Shown here: piece after piece, positions 1 to 11,095 of the stretch
How positions within the stretch are numbered: position 1 is the stretch's first letter
Layout of the letters: each line of letters begins with the position of its first letter
Origin: Paraphoma chrysanthemicola
Lineage: Eukaryota > Ascomycota > Dothideomycetes > Pleosporales > Phaeosphaeriaceae
NCBI GenBank assembly: GCA_020744225.1
Contig: JAGMWG010000011.1
Span: forward strand, 1,411,356-1,475,355
DNA length: 64,000 bases
Direction of reading: 5' to 3'
Position numbers and translations under genes: made by a program
Notes under the pieces: model-generated
What the model saw: the letters and a program-made list of their open reading frames with translations, nothing else
Databases searched by the model: none
Told to the model about the DNA's origin: nothing

Positions 1-1
1 C

Positions 2-1372
2 CGCACATTCACCATGTTCGTCGTCATGGCACTGGTTACCACCTTCGCCACTACGCCCATCGTCAGCTTCCTCTACCCTCCTGCCTACCAACGCAAGCTC
101 GAGCTCTGGAAGCAAGGCAAAATCGACTGGAATGGCACCCCACTCCACACCGATGACGATCTTGAAGCCGACTTCGAAAAGAAACTCGACGTTGCCGACC
201 GTCTTCTCGTCTACCTCCGCGCCGACGGCCTCTCGTCTCTCTTCTCTGTGGTCAATCTCTTCTCCAGCGCATCATCCCGCCAAAACTCTACCACAAGCAC
301 TCAGCACCTTACCCCCATTCCCGAGAAAGGCCTCTTCACAACCAATCTCCGCCACTCGACAGATGAACCATCCGCCTCCTTCACGCACCGCAAACGTCTC
401 CGCATCCACTCTCTCCGCCTCACCGAACTCAACGAACGTACCTCATCCGTCATGCGCGTCTCAGAGCCCCATGAAGAATACGCCGGTAACGACCCGATCA
501 TGAAAGCATTCGGTTCTCTCGCGAACACGACCAGTGCCCGCGACATTGTTATTTCAGGCCACGTCGCCGTCGCGCCAAGCGATGCTTTTGCCGAAACTCT
601 ACTTTCCAAAGCATCAAACACGCATTCGGACTTCATCCTGGTGCCCTGGAGCGAAACAGGTTCGCTTTCAGAACTGCCCTCGTATTTTGTTGGTAGTGCG
701 CAGAGAGATGCATTAGCGAATCGCGACTTCACTAAACTCGTCGACGATTTATTCCGTGCTGCGAGAAGCACTGCGACCGTCGGCGTGTTTATCGACAAGA
801 CTTTACTCAAAGTTAGCACCCGTGCGACTGCCGCTGCGTCGTCAACGAAGGGAGACGTTGCGTCCGTATACGATGAACACCAAGTCACGTATTCGAGCGA
901 TAACGGCAAGGTTCATTTACACGTCTTGTACACATCCACTGCAGACGACTTGTTCGCGGTCAAGCTAGCGCTACAATTTGCGCAGAATTCCGCCGTGACA
1001 TTGAGCATCACGAAACTTGCAACCGCGAGCTCGGTCTCGGAGGACGTGGCGCATGTTAACGATACGAGTTTCGAAGATTTGAGAACGCATGGTGCGGCGC
1101 TTGCGGCGAATAAAGTTACGTTTAATACGGTCGCTGGGTCAACGCTGCCTGATTCGGCATTTGGAGGGAGTCAGAGTTCGATTTTCATTGTAGGGAGGTC
1201 GGTACCTGATATTTCGGGCCTGGAGCGTGTCAAGTCGAGTGATGCGGGACGAACGCTGGGGAGTGCTGCGAGTGATGTGATTGGGAAGATCAAGAGTAGT
1301 GGTGGAGCGAGTGCGAGTGTGCTTATTGTGCAGGCGAGGGAGGAGGCGGGCCTCATTGTTGGGAAAAGTTAG
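2..1372 (+). CDS. KHA1: K+/H+ antiporter Kha1-like, C-terminal part (5' end outside window)
   Basis: The frame is open from the window edge, so only about 456 C-terminal residues are present. The first residues (ending with MALVTTFATTPIVSFLYPP) match the last membrane helix of CPA2-family K+/H+ antiporters. A basic stretch and a long soluble domain follow, which in this family is a cytosolic tail with universal-stress-protein-like folds. Family knowledge: Kha1 exchanges K+ for H+ in Golgi or endosomal membranes and helps in pH and cation homeostasis. No intron is needed in the visible part. The membrane core and the true start lie upstream. The stop is TAG at 1370. The gene converges with the SNG1-like gene. 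The assignment rests on the end-of-membrane motif and the overall tail; the exact substrate is inferred. Confidence 0.8.
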   Translation, partial: RTFTMFVVMALVTTFATTPIVSFLYPPAYQRKLELWKQGKIDWNGTPLHTDDDLEADFEKKLDVADRLLVYLRADGLSSLFSVVNLFSSASSRQNSTTSTQHLTPIPEKGLFTTNLRHSTDEPSASFTHRKRLRIHSLRLTELNERTSSVMRVSEPHEEYAGNDPIMKAFGSLANTTSARDIVISGHVAVAPSDAFAETLLSKASNTHSDFILVPWSETGSLSELPSYFVGSAQRDALANRDFTKLVDDLFRAARSTATVGVFIDKTLLKVSTRATAAASSTKGDVASVYDEHQVTYSSDNGKVHLHVLYTSTADDLFAVKLALQFAQNSAVTLSITKLATASSVSEDVAHVNDTSFEDLRTHGAALAANKVTFNTVAGSTLPDSAFGGSQSSIFIVGRSVPDISGLERVKSSDAGRTLGSAASDVIGKIKSSGGASASVLIVQAREEAGLIVGKS

Positions 1373-1713
1373 CGGGAATACATGGGTGGAGTTTTGATAC
1401 ATTGAATAGATATTTAACGGAGCTTTGATCTTCGTCGAAGGGATCGATATCAATGAGTTATGGAAACTGATGCTCGTTAGAATGGGCCGGGCTACGACGC
1501 ATATATAGATCATGAGACTGAGTTTATGACGTTTTATTTGAAAGGCTGTGTTGTGCCATCTCAATAGCAGATGACACGCATGTCCAAAGTACTGTTGAAA
1601 CAGGGCTTCTATCCAGTGAGCCTTGCAAATTTCCTCATCTTACTTCGCAGACGCCCAGCAACCTTTCAGAGCTTTGTTTGGGTACGCATAAAATTCGTAG
1701 AGAGCTTCCTCTA
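1373..1713. other. Intergenic region between convergent genes
   Basis: This stretch carries the 3' ends of the Kha1-like gene (+) and the SNG1-like gene (-). It contains no convincing coding frame. Short open frames here are reverse-strand shadows of the antiporter tail. Confidence 0.6.
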
Positions 1714-3465
1714 CTACGCCTCTGTCTCCACCTTCTTTTCTCTCTTCTGCCTCATCTTTCCAATCTTTTCCTTGATCTTACTCGACCGAGGCGCAGTCTC
1801 CACCGCGTTGTCACCAACATCTCTCCTCCGCATCGCTTCGCCCTCGCGTCGACTACCAAGGGTCGTGATTCTTGCAAGTCTTGTCGGCGCCTCGTTCTGC
1901 TTCTCCATCCGCTTGTGCCAGTCCTCTTCTGCCTTTGCCGCGTTCTTTTTCGCGCGTGCTGTGTTCCAGCGCATGTAGTAGCAGCATAGCGGGAACAGAA
2001 TTGTGCCGATGCCGCACCAAGCGAACAGAATGCCGAAATTGAGACCAGTGCGTGGATGCAAATCGAACAGTATCGAGCGCGTGCACTCGACGATATTGTG
2101 CATTGGCCATGCGTAGCCCCATTGGTAGAATCCGGGTGCCAGTTCGAGCGCATAGAATCCGGTCGCAACGTTGCTGATCACCCAGAAAATAAGCCACAAC
2201 GCAGTCCACGGCGTGCCAAGTATCATAGCCATGTTCTCTGATGCTAGTCCGAATGCTGTCATACCGACCCAATTGAGCATCCAGTAGACAACGAAAGTGC
2301 CGCGGCCGTATCGATTCGGGTTGCGTGTCGGCCAAACATGCGAGCCATGAGGGCGGTCCATGGGCATTTGGAAGGCGAGGCTGACGAAGGAGTAGACTAG
2401 GCTGAGGAGGAAGTAGGAGCTGACGGTTGCGATGTACCGCCAGGCAATGAGCTGATTGAACTTGAGAGGCGGATGACCTTTAGGCGAGAGGTACTTCATA
2501 TGGATGGGCAGGAAGAAAGTGAAGCTAAAGAACGAAATGATGATGAGGTAGATGAGACCGATGCTGACTGCAGGCGTGGCGATTGGCGGGCCGAACGGGC
2601 GCAGGTCGTACACTGAGAACTCAATGCCGGGCGAGATGGCTTGCGGCGAAGTCTCGACGTTCATCTCGAGGGCTGTGACGTTGGATTCGAGCAAGTACTT
2701 TATCCACGCACGGCCGAAATCAGACACGACGCGCTTTTGCAGGACGGTCATGCTGGGCACAATGTAAGAAGAGCTAGTGGTTTGGTCACGCGCGGAGTTG
2801 TATGTGATCTGGCATGCGCCTAGGGGGTCGTAGCTGGCGTTGCCATTTCTGACCGCTGCCTCCAGCAGAGCTGTTGCGTTGGGGTTGATCACAACTGCGG
2901 CCCATGCATGGAAGTCGTAGACGCTCTCGCGCACCTTGAGCGGGTCGTTGTCGAAGTCATCCGGGGAGGCGAAGGTGTAGCCAGGTGCACCACCTGCGTC
3001 AACAATATCTCGGATCGCTCTGGTGACGAACGGTCCGACGAAGGGCGTGGTATTCGTGAAAGGTGCCACTCCGTCGAAGTCAACGACCCAGATGCTGAGG
3101 GCGCCGATGTTGTCGTTTTGTCTGAAGAGCGCGCCCCAAAACAGGCAGAGGAAGCCCATGATAGCGACAGCGAGTATGGCATTCGTCCGGAACCAGAGCT
3201 TCAGAACATGAAGGCGAACTCCAGCCATAGACCAGTGCCAAAACCCTACTGGCTCCAATGGAGCCACCTTTCGGCTGCTCCTTGTCCGACCTTGCTGGAG
3301 GGTAGCGGGACGAGTTGGAGGGGCTTCAGCTTCATCTTCCTGTGTGTCCTCACTGGAGCTGTCTGAATTGTAGGGCCATTCTTCATGGTTGTAGGAGGGC
3401 GCAATCTGGCACCCAAGTGTTGGAGTCGCCGGCATCTTCGAAGGTGTCTTCAATAACGAAGACAT
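1714..3465 (-). CDS. SNG1/DUF3533 family multi-pass membrane protein
   Basis: Single exon, 583 residues from the ATG at 3465. An ATG at 3537 would add 24 residues, but the internal Met (MSSLLKTPSKMP) gives a more usual start. The layout is an acidic, Ser-rich cytosolic N-terminus, then a membrane helix (AILAVAIMGFLCLFWGALF), then a long extracytosolic domain with N-glycosylation sequons (NTT, NAT, NAS, NVT). At least five more hydrophobic helices follow, and a basic Lys/Arg-rich tail closes the protein. This is the arrangement of the fungal SNG1 (nitrosoguanidine resistance) / DUF3533 family, linked in yeast to plasma-membrane lipid asymmetry and drug resistance. The biochemical role here is inferred. 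It is divergent with the chromodomain gene. Confidence 0.85.
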   Translation of the reverse strand: MSSLLKTPSKMPATPTLGCQIAPSYNHEEWPYNSDSSSEDTQEDEAEAPPTRPATLQQGRTRSSRKVAPLEPVGFWHWSMAGVRLHVLKLWFRTNAILAVAIMGFLCLFWGALFRQNDNIGALSIWVVDFDGVAPFTNTTPFVGPFVTRAIRDIVDAGGAPGYTFASPDDFDNDPLKVRESVYDFHAWAAVVINPNATALLEAAVRNGNASYDPLGACQITYNSARDQTTSSSYIVPSMTVLQKRVVSDFGRAWIKYLLESNVTALEMNVETSPQAISPGIEFSVYDLRPFGPPIATPAVSIGLIYLIIISFFSFTFFLPIHMKYLSPKGHPPLKFNQLIAWRYIATVSSYFLLSLVYSFVSLAFQMPMDRPHGSHVWPTRNPNRYGRGTFVVYWMLNWVGMTAFGLASENMAMILGTPWTALWLIFWVISNVATGFYALELAPGFYQWGYAWPMHNIVECTRSILFDLHPRTGLNFGILFAWCGIGTILFPLCCYYMRWNTARAKKNAAKAEEDWHKRMEKQNEAPTRLARITTLGSRREGEAMRRRDVGDNAVETAPRSSKIKEKIGKMRQKREKKVETEA

Positions 3466-3937
3466 GGTGTGCTTATTAAAGAAGAGCGCGAATAATGGAG
3501 AAACTTTTGTCGGCGCTGCGCAGCGCTGACTGAGCATGCATGGGCGCCGCTAGTGAAGGCAATAGCGCCCTCATTGGTCGGTATGACTATAAAGTGAACG
3601 TCAAGCTTTAGATCGCAGCAGGGGATGCCCGACCACATGTAGCTATCAACAGCCCAAAAGGATGACTACGCATGACGTAGAAGTGCATCGGCACATTGAC
3701 GATAATGTTAAAAGATGCGTATTTAATGATGTTGAGGATGTCTGTAGCGCTTGATGCGATGCAGCGAGCTAATTCGCTTAAGTAAGCCGCCAGACTTCAC
3801 AGCGATGTCATGTTTGCACCAACGCTCCCTACCAAACCCACTATGACGTGTCGCAACCACCTGGCTGAGCTTGCGACAAGCTCACGAGCTGCTCAATCGC
3901 TCGTACAACCTGTTTTGTGTGTGTTGATAGCGCAAAG
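3466..3937. promoter_or_regulatory. Divergent promoter region, SNG1-like gene (-) / chromodomain gene (+)
   Basis: A 472-bp gap between two divergent start codons. It must hold both promoters and leaders. I recognise no specific factor site and no further coding frame. Confidence 0.5.
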
Positions 3938-5563
3938 ATGTCGGTGAGGGGCCCTCGCGGCGGCCAAACTCGAGGTTGCGGTCGCGGTCGTGGCAGAGGC
4001 AGAGGCGGCAAGATTATAGTCGTAAGTCGTTGTGATGTGACACGTGATTCATTGCGTTGCTGATTGACTCAGTGGGAATGGGAGACGTATAGACCTGGAC
4101 CAGAAGTCTACGACCAGCTCTGGCACGTCCGCAAAGAGCCCGCAACCGTCACGCCGTTCTTACCAACCGAATGCCCGATACCCAACGCGCAAACAAGAAT
4201 ACTGGACCGCAGACAGACAGAGGGCGACATCCAGCGCAACTTTTACGTAGTTGAGGTCACACAATTGCAACCACGAGATCCGTCAATCTCGAGCGATGCA
4301 GATGAAGTCACCAAGGGCACAGAAAGCTACCATGTCGATCTGAGTCGCATCTTGGAATTTGTCTCGCCAGACGAGCTGGAGCGCTATGAGAACGAGCAGT
4401 TCCGACTTGAGGCTGAGGCAGAGGAAGTCGCCAGGCGCGCAGAGGCGGAAGAGGTCGCCCGCAGGAGGCTTCAGAAGAATGCACGCGCACCCGGCACTGG
4501 TAAAGGCAGTCGCATGCTCAGTGGCTTGGGATTAGACGCCGAGACGCGCACACGAGGCAGGCCGAGAGGGCGCGGGCGCGGAAGAGGAAGAGGCAGCTGG
4601 CTTGGGAGAGGTGCCTTGCTTATGAACAACCGGCCCCTGGACGACGACACGCGAGAGGAGCTGGTAGAGGCTGAGCCAATGGAAGCTTTACTGCGTGCGG
4701 AAGAGGAGCTTCAGGATATCGTTGCTGAGACAGAATCCGAGGATGAGCCAGACACAAATGGACGCATGCAGACATCGCCTGGCATCGCACGCTCGGCCTT
4801 CGTTGCTAACAGCGCCCTGCCTGTTTCTCCAACTGCGTCTATGCGACGAGCTTCTGGCAATTCGGCAGCCCAGCTAGGAGACACCGAAGAGTATGTGTCG
4901 GACATTGATCCCGTTGATGAGGATACCAGGTCTATGTCCAGCGCAGCAATGCAACTTCGCATTGAGGATGATTTTAATGGTCGCTCGAACAACAATCGCA
5001 TCGGCTTGGACGATGAGCTGGGTTCACCTGGTCAGTACCCTAGAAAAAGACGGAGGACACAGAGTATAGCTTCCGCCGAGCACGCGACACGGAGAAGGCC
5101 CATTGACAAGTATCAGAAGGGGCGCGCGTATTCGCGCACACGTTTTGCTTCCCTCTCGAAGGACACAGTATCCGAGTCTGAATCCGAGCCCGAAAGGTTG
5201 ACGCCCTTACGGCAGCTTAAGAGAGCTCCTCACAGCGCGCAATCCAGTCATCAATCCGAGCTTGGCCTAGAGGATGTCTACGTGCGACCACGATCTCCAA
5301 GTCCTACCCCACATCAGTTCAGCGAGGAAGAGGAAAACGGGTCTGCTGACGGAGACGGAGATGATGCGGAGGAGTACGTCGTTGAAGGCATCATCGAGCA
5401 CTATCGTGAAGCTGGGAAAACGTATTATCTTGTGAAGTGGCAAGGCTATGAAGACAGCCATGATTGGCTACCAGAAGAAGATCTCGAAGGCGCCACTGAG
5501 CTCGTGGCGGAGTATAACACAATTATACGGCAGCGCAAGAAATTGCACAAGACGAAGAAGTAG
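3938..5563 (+). CDS. Chromodomain protein with RG-rich and acidic regions
   Basis: Two exons, 3938-4021 and 4073-5563 (intron 4022-4072, GTAAGT..CTCAG, phase 0), giving 524 residues. Exon 1 encodes a Gly/Arg-rich leader (MSVRGPRGG.., repeated RGRG). A charged Glu/Ala/Arg helix region lies near residues 130-160, and a second RGRGRGRG patch at about 190 could bind nucleic acid. Long acidic, Ser-rich disorder follows. The C-terminus is a canonical chromodomain (VEGIIEHYREAGKTYYLVKW followed by QGYEDSHDWLPEEDL) with the aromatic cage residues Y/W/W in place. Chromodomains of this type bind methyl-lysine histone tails or act inside retroelement proteins. No retroelement domains are nearby, so a host chromatin protein is likelier. 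The chromodomain is C-terminal and no chromoshadow domain is visible, unlike HP1. Confidence 0.82.
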
Positions 5564-6063
5564 ATGCCTAACATGTCCTCGTTATTGCCACTTTCTTCTC
5601 CTCCGCGCGATCTCGTTCAGACCACAGTGTCCTTCCATCACCAACTTACGAGGCCAAATTGCATGCAGTCGTAATGTACAAAGCTTTAGACTGTCCATGT
5701 CGGAGAGTCGGAGGCTTACTGAACCCTTCAAGATGTCGACATTACTTGCGGTTGTGGCGTTCCGGCGCCCGCGGACCCACGGGTAGAGTTGGTGTTCAGC
5801 GAACATGACCGCATGATTGCAAGCAACATCAATCTGCCAGCCACCGACCCGCAAACGAGCCTCGATTTCACCATAGCCAATCCTTCAAACGAGGCCTTCT
5901 CCGCAAGGAGCCATAGTCATCGAGCAAGAATGACGCGCTCTCATCGTGTCCTTGCGCTCCCGCCATTACTCGTAGGGTCATTGATACGTACATAAACTCC
6001 AGGCACCCAAATTCCTCTGAATACTTATACCCAACCTTAATCGCACTCGAGAAATTCTTCATC
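5564..6063. other. Intergenic region
   Basis: A 500-bp stretch holding the 3' end of the chromodomain gene and the promoter of the next gene. Short open frames on both strands lack codon bias or recognisable motifs. Confidence 0.5.
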
Positions 6064-6481
6064 ATGCCATTTGCTCTCAAACTTCGTACAATCACACGAC
6101 CAGTCTTCCAACAATCAAGACTCCTCACCACCACCTCAAGAATGTCTACCAACGAATTCGGCCAGGGCAAGTCCCACGCACAGGGCGACTCAGCTGTCCC
6201 CAAGTCGGTCCAGGATGCTGCTCCCAAGGGTCTCGAGGAGGCCCTCCCAGAGAAGGTTCGTGGTAACTCGATTGGATTGTAATGAATATGCCCTAATATG
6301 GTTGAAGGTCCACCCCACAGGCGGCAACGCATCGCAGTCGACATCAAAGACACACGCCTTGAACGACGGCGAGGACTCGATTGTCCCCAAGAAGATCCAG
6401 GAGATTTTGCCCGAGAGCGTCGAGCGCGCTGTGCCCAACGCGATCCACAACACCGGCGACAAGCCTGCGACTGGAAACTAG
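6064..6481 (+). CDS. Small protein with mitochondrial-type leader and two internal repeats
   Basis: Two exons, 6064-6262 and 6321-6481 (intron 6263-6320, GTAACT..CCACAG, phase 1, branch-like CTAAT), giving 119 residues. The N-terminus (MPFALKLRTITRPVFQQSR, no acidic residues, followed by LLTTTSRM) looks like a mitochondrial presequence. The mature part is hydrophilic, Gly/Ser/Asn-rich and probably disordered. Two similar segments flank the intron: VPKSVQDAAPKGLEEALPEK and VPKKIQEILPESVERAVPNA. Similar short stress-type proteins occur in many filamentous fungi, but I know no assigned function. A shorter form starting at the second Met (MSTNEFGQG) would lack the leader and could be cytosolic. 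The splice choice is the only one that keeps both repeats in frame. Confidence 0.65.
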
Positions 6482-7219
6482 AGAGTTAGATAGTATCGCC
6501 AACCAAGATTATGTATTATAGATTAGCCATAACGAAGATATAGCATAGAGCAAGAGCTCATGTAAATACGATCAAATGACTTCACGACACTCGATATTTG
6601 GGTGTAACATGTTAGACCACGTGATGTGATTAACTACGTTGAATCAATTTCGCTGCCTAGACATCGCATTTTGCAACCATCTAGGTATGGTATTCGATAC
6701 AATGTTCAATGTTTTGCCTTACGCCTACTGAGGCAACGTGCAACGCTCATGCATCCCGTCGGCTGCACTTGCCTGTGGCCTGAAACGCGCCTCGCAGGGT
6801 TTCCCCGCTCAGCACCCAAGTACACCACCACAATCTTCCCACCGCTATTACCACGCAACGACCGCGGCAATCGAGCTGCATTGTGTCACAGGCATGCGCA
6901 TGCATCTCATCAAGTCTTGTCCTGCCCTGCAACCAGCATCTGAATACCCGACGTGATTGTGACGAGATGCAGCCACCAAGGCGAGTCCGCAACGCTTGCT
7001 GCCACACCATCATGTCTCAAGAGCCGTGCAGTGATACGCGTCGCTAAGAATAGTCGGAACAACAACAGCATCTACGATGGACTCCCTATCTTTATATTTC
7101 TTGCTCATTTTGTGCTTTCTTTCGCTTTTTCGCGATTTCCTTCACTTCGGCGTATTTTTCGTTCAATCCTGCGTCGCATTTCCTCGAGTTGCTAATCGCA
7201 TAACGGAAGAAAGCGCACA
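6482..7219. other. Intergenic region
   Basis: A 738-bp stretch upstream of the ferric reductase gene. The last 150 bp are rich in pyrimidine tracts (TTTCTTTCGCTTTTTCGCG), common in fungal promoters. No coding frame is supported. Confidence 0.5.
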
Positions 7220-9609
7220 ATGGAGCATGTTCACAATGCGGTGCTCAATGCGCCGACTGACTTGGACGATGTTCGATATGAACATCATTTGAAGCACCGA
7301 GGACGGGCAAATCACCGCATCTTTGGGGTGGTGTGGTTGGGCATGTTAGGAGTTCTGATGATTTTGCTGGGATACAGGATGTATTGCAGCTCAAGTCATA
7401 GATTGTAGGTCTAATCATAACTACAAGCACCTTATGGCTGACTGACAACTGAAGTCTTCGCAGGCACCGATACCACCGGGTCCGTAAACGAACGAATATA
7501 CGAGCTTTGGACATTGCGATAAGTAATTGCAGGGCCATTGCTCTGCTTCCACTTACTGGACTCTCGAGACGAGTGACATCAACTCCATCAGTCGGCAGAT
7601 TTCTGCTCCTCGTATCCTACACCCTCCTTATCGCATTCCTTCTCGTCTCCGTGGACGCTCCGCTCAAGTCCGCGCACTTCCTGGACGACGTCGCTTTCCG
7701 CGCTGCATGGCTGACCCTTACGCAACTACCACTCGTTTACCTGCTGTCGGCCAAGCGCGGTCCCCTCAATTTCATCGCTAGACTATCCCATGAGCGCATC
7801 AACTTTATTCATCGTTGGGTTGCGCGAACACTATTCGCATGTGCGACGGTACACGTCGTGATTATGAAGAGTTCGATAACTACGTCGGACATTGTGCACT
7901 CCAATGAGCAAGGAATGCAAGTGGTGAGATATGGAATCGGCGCATACACCATGCTTGTTTGGATTGTGGTGAGTAGCGTCATGCCGCTGAGGAGGTGGAG
8001 TCATCGAGCTTTCTACGTGAATCATTACATCAGCACAATCTGCTTCCTGGCCATCGCATTTCAGCACGTTCCGACTTATGCGCGACCATCGATTTACCTT
8101 GCGGCCAGTATTGTAGCCCTGGACAAGGCGCTAGTTGGGTACTTCTTCATCCACAACAATGTGTCCTTGTCCCAGCCACTCCGACGCTTTACGAAGTTCA
8201 GACGCGGGCCAGGGCGTGCGAGACTTGTGATGGGCTATCCGATGAAATTCTGCGCTCCGTCAGTTGCTGCTCTTAGCCTTCCGTCACAATCGAAAGATGC
8301 AACAACAGTATTGAGAATTGCGAATGTACCATTTACCTGGAAGCCGGGACAGCATGTTTGCGTTTATATACCTGCCCTCGGGCGCTGGGAAATGCACCCC
8401 TTCACGCCTGCGAATTGCTCTGTGGCACAGGCCCCACCCCTGCCACCAAGGAAGGATATCGAACACGGGGTGCCTAGACAGCCACCAAGGCAGACAAGCG
8501 ATATGCTACTACTGATCAAGGCCAAATCAGGACTCACAGAACGACTCGCGGATCACCACAGACAATGGCTCAGCACACCGTGTCCGAACGCTACCCATCC
8601 ACCGCCCGAAGAGTTGACTGCTTACATTGATGGGCCCTACGGTAGCACACCAATGTGGGGAAGTTACGAGAACCTCGTCTTGATCGCAACATCAACAGGA
8701 GTGTCATTCACGCTTTCGATCCTTGATCATTTAGAACAGCAAGCTTTCCTTGGCGCAGATGACATTCGGACTCGCCATATCCACTTCATCTGGATCGTGC
8801 GACACGTCGACCCTGCTCTCGAAACCAGCGTAACTGAAATTCTCGCTCGCTATTCCATCACTTTCCGCGAAGCAAACATCCACCTCTCCACCACCATCTA
8901 CACCACGTGTTCCTCGTCACTGATCGAACGAGCCCCGCAACCAGATGTATTTGCACATCTCCGCCCTCGCCTTGCGCGACGTATAAGCGATAAACCGGCA
9001 CTCAGGATTCGACACCCAGATGAAATCGTGGAGGAATGGAACCTAGAGGCTGCGCAAGCAACTGAGGAGACGGATCCATTCATTGGCTGGGATGAATACG
9101 CGAGTCCAGATTCTGACCAGAGCGAAGATGGCACGCTTGTCGACGCACAGGAGCCTGAGGGCGGGTATGAAGAGGGGCACAACGAGGACGAAGTGCGGTG
9201 GATGGATGATGTAGAAGACGAGGACGATGAAGAGAAGGATAGAGATGAGCGGACACGGCACAACATGAGCAGTCCACATGATGAAGCCTGGCGTCCGACC
9301 CCATCCCCACAAACGGACCTGTATCAAGAACGAGACTGGACTGAGGACGAGTGTCAATGCGCGCTTATACAGCATCAAAGACGGAAACTGCAGCATAAGC
9401 AAGACGTCGCTACGCATATCTACGGCGCACGGCCAGATTTACGCGAGATACTGAGTAATATGACAGATGACGGGTCGTGTATGGTAGCAGTGTGTGCGAA
9501 CGATAGAGTAGCACGAGATGTAAGAGTAGAGGTTTCGAGGATGACGATCGCGCATGCAAGAGGTGAACGGAGAGGACAGGTAGATGTTTGGATTGAGAAT
9601 CAGGAATGA
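7220..9609 (+). CDS. Ferric reductase-like transmembrane oxidoreductase (FRE/NOX family)
   Basis: Two exons, 7220-7404 and 7464-9609 (intron 7405-7463, GTAGGT..CGCAG, phase 2), giving 776 residues. The first exon supplies an N-terminal membrane helix. The ferric-reductase core follows, with two bis-histidine pairs at about H178/H192 and H249/H263, each H-x13-H as expected for two b-type hemes. The FAD-binding module has the HPFT signature (GRWEMHPFTPAN), and the NAD(P)-binding start is ATSTGVSFT. The C-terminal segment is SCMVAVCANDRV, with Ala where many relatives have Gly after Cys. Family role: moves electrons from NADPH across the membrane to reduce Fe3+ or Cu2+ for uptake. Unusual is a very acidic insertion (about 9000-9360, runs of Asp/Glu) inside the NAD-binding half. 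No iron permease or oxidase gene is adjacent. Confidence 0.85.
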
Positions 9610-10300
9610 AATCTCTTCTATCGACCTAAGTTTTCGCGGAATCAATGACTGTGATACAGTCCTGTCCTTGTGTCAGACCATTTTCTTCCGAGACTCTACG
9701 CACCAGACCCAATCCATGTCAAAGTCTTAGCTGGCCGATATCTTCAGGTTACAGTGCATTGTGTTGCATCCTCGCATGTCTGCTTGGACAGGTTTTCTGC
9801 GCGATTGCGATATGAGTTGAATTGATCGTGGAATATATATGTGTAGCAAGGGCTTTGTTCATCAGGTATGGTCTTGTCCTAGGACATAACCAGTGTCTCA
9901 TAAAGGGCAAGTGTTGGTTATATATATATGCAAGGTATTTTTGGGCTGTCTAAGAGGAATTGATGAGGGGTTCCTGAATTCACCCACGCTACTGTAAACC
10001 AAAATGGTGTACACACGACTTCGGGTGGGCTTCCAGTTGCACCTCTCTTTCCACGTGTAACTCTACGAGATACACTTCATGAGCTTTACAGATACAGTCT
10101 ATCACAATACCTTTGCACCAGTCTTAAGTCCTTTACAGACATGATAAGAGTCGACTTTGCTATAGGGTGCACGCAGTGAATGTTGTGATGTCACGTGGTT
10201 TCAAATCAGGCTGCCTCTGCGTTTGCCTTTTTGTGCACCGCTGCCCCTCCCCTTCCCTTTGCACTGTCACTCATACATTCATTCGACATCACTTGTCAAA
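9610..10300. other. Intergenic region
   Basis: A 691-bp stretch between the ferric reductase 3' end and the first F-box-like gene. It includes a TATATATATA run near 9920 and pyrimidine-rich leader sequence just before 10301. No gene is visible. Confidence 0.5.
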
Positions 10301-11095
10301 ATGCCAACAACCTTCTTCGACCTACCGCGCGAGCTTCGAGACAAGGTGTACAATTTTGCCTGGCAAAACAGTGGGCTGTTTGAGCTTTGCGAAGATCGCA
10401 TCTGCCATGCTTTTGGCAACTATCCTTCTTGCAAAAACTCCTCAATAGCCGTCACCACAGGCATCCCAGGCTGGCTACTCACCAACAAGGCTTTTCTCTT
10501 CGAAGGCTTGTTCCAGTTCGAGCGCTTTGAATACATCGATCTATCGTACCAAGATCTCGAGTCAGATGATATCCCACCTCAAACGATAATGTCGCGCCTC
10601 ATTTCACCCGCAACGGTCCGTGAATTGCGCGTCTCGGTCGAAGCAACCATCACTTACCACGATCGAAATGGCAACTACATTGGGTTTTTCATTACCCAAC
10701 GCCACCTGAGTCATCTTGCTGGAGAGCTTGACTACGTAGCCGCACTCCGAAATCTTCGCGTGCTCAAGATCGAGATCCTCATTTATGTCGACGAGTGGGC
10801 ACGGTACCCGCAGTCGCGAATCGTAGCAACCTTGGGCCCGGTCCTTCAGCCAGTACTGCCCCTCCTTGATCATTTCGAGTTATCGATTCGGTGCAGACCT
10901 CACGGAAAGGAGGCTTGGGTAGCGATTCACCGCGCCATTATCTCTGACATGGGCAAGCTCAACACAATGATTGGGAACGAATGGGATAAGGGCACAAATC
11001 AGCAGATAAAGGTTTGGTGTCGCCCTCATGGTGGACCTATCTGTTTTACACGAACAGTGAAACAATACGCTCAAGCCATAGCGCCTCGTCGATGA
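10301..11095 (+). CDS. F-box-like/2EXR-like protein, family member 1
   Basis: Single exon, 264 residues from the ATG at 10301. An upstream in-frame ATG at 10223 is less likely because it adds a low-quality leader. The N-terminus MPTTFFDLPRELRDKVYNFA is an F-box-like (LPxELRDxIY) motif found in large Pezizomycotina families. The rest has a Leu-rich body, with segments such as VRELRVSVEA and LRNLRVLKIEI resembling irregular repeats. These proteins usually lack an assigned function; some may be SCF adaptors. It lies beside three related sequences (pseudogene 11284, minus-strand gene 11708-12493, plus-strand gene 13707), which points to local duplication. Confidence 0.7.
   Translation: MPTTFFDLPRELRDKVYNFAWQNSGLFELCEDRICHAFGNYPSCKNSSIAVTTGIPGWLLTNKAFLFEGLFQFERFEYIDLSYQDLESDDIPPQTIMSRLISPATVRELRVSVEATITYHDRNGNYIGFFITQRHLSHLAGELDYVAALRNLRVLKIEILIYVDEWARYPQSRIVATLGPVLQPVLPLLDHFELSIRCRPHGKEAWVAIHRAIISDMGKLNTMIGNEWDKGTNQQIKVWCRPHGGPICFTRTVKQYAQAIAPRR

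Noticed and set aside
301..909. 202-codon minus-strand open frame
   Set aside because: Antisense shadow of the Kha1-like tail; no motif.
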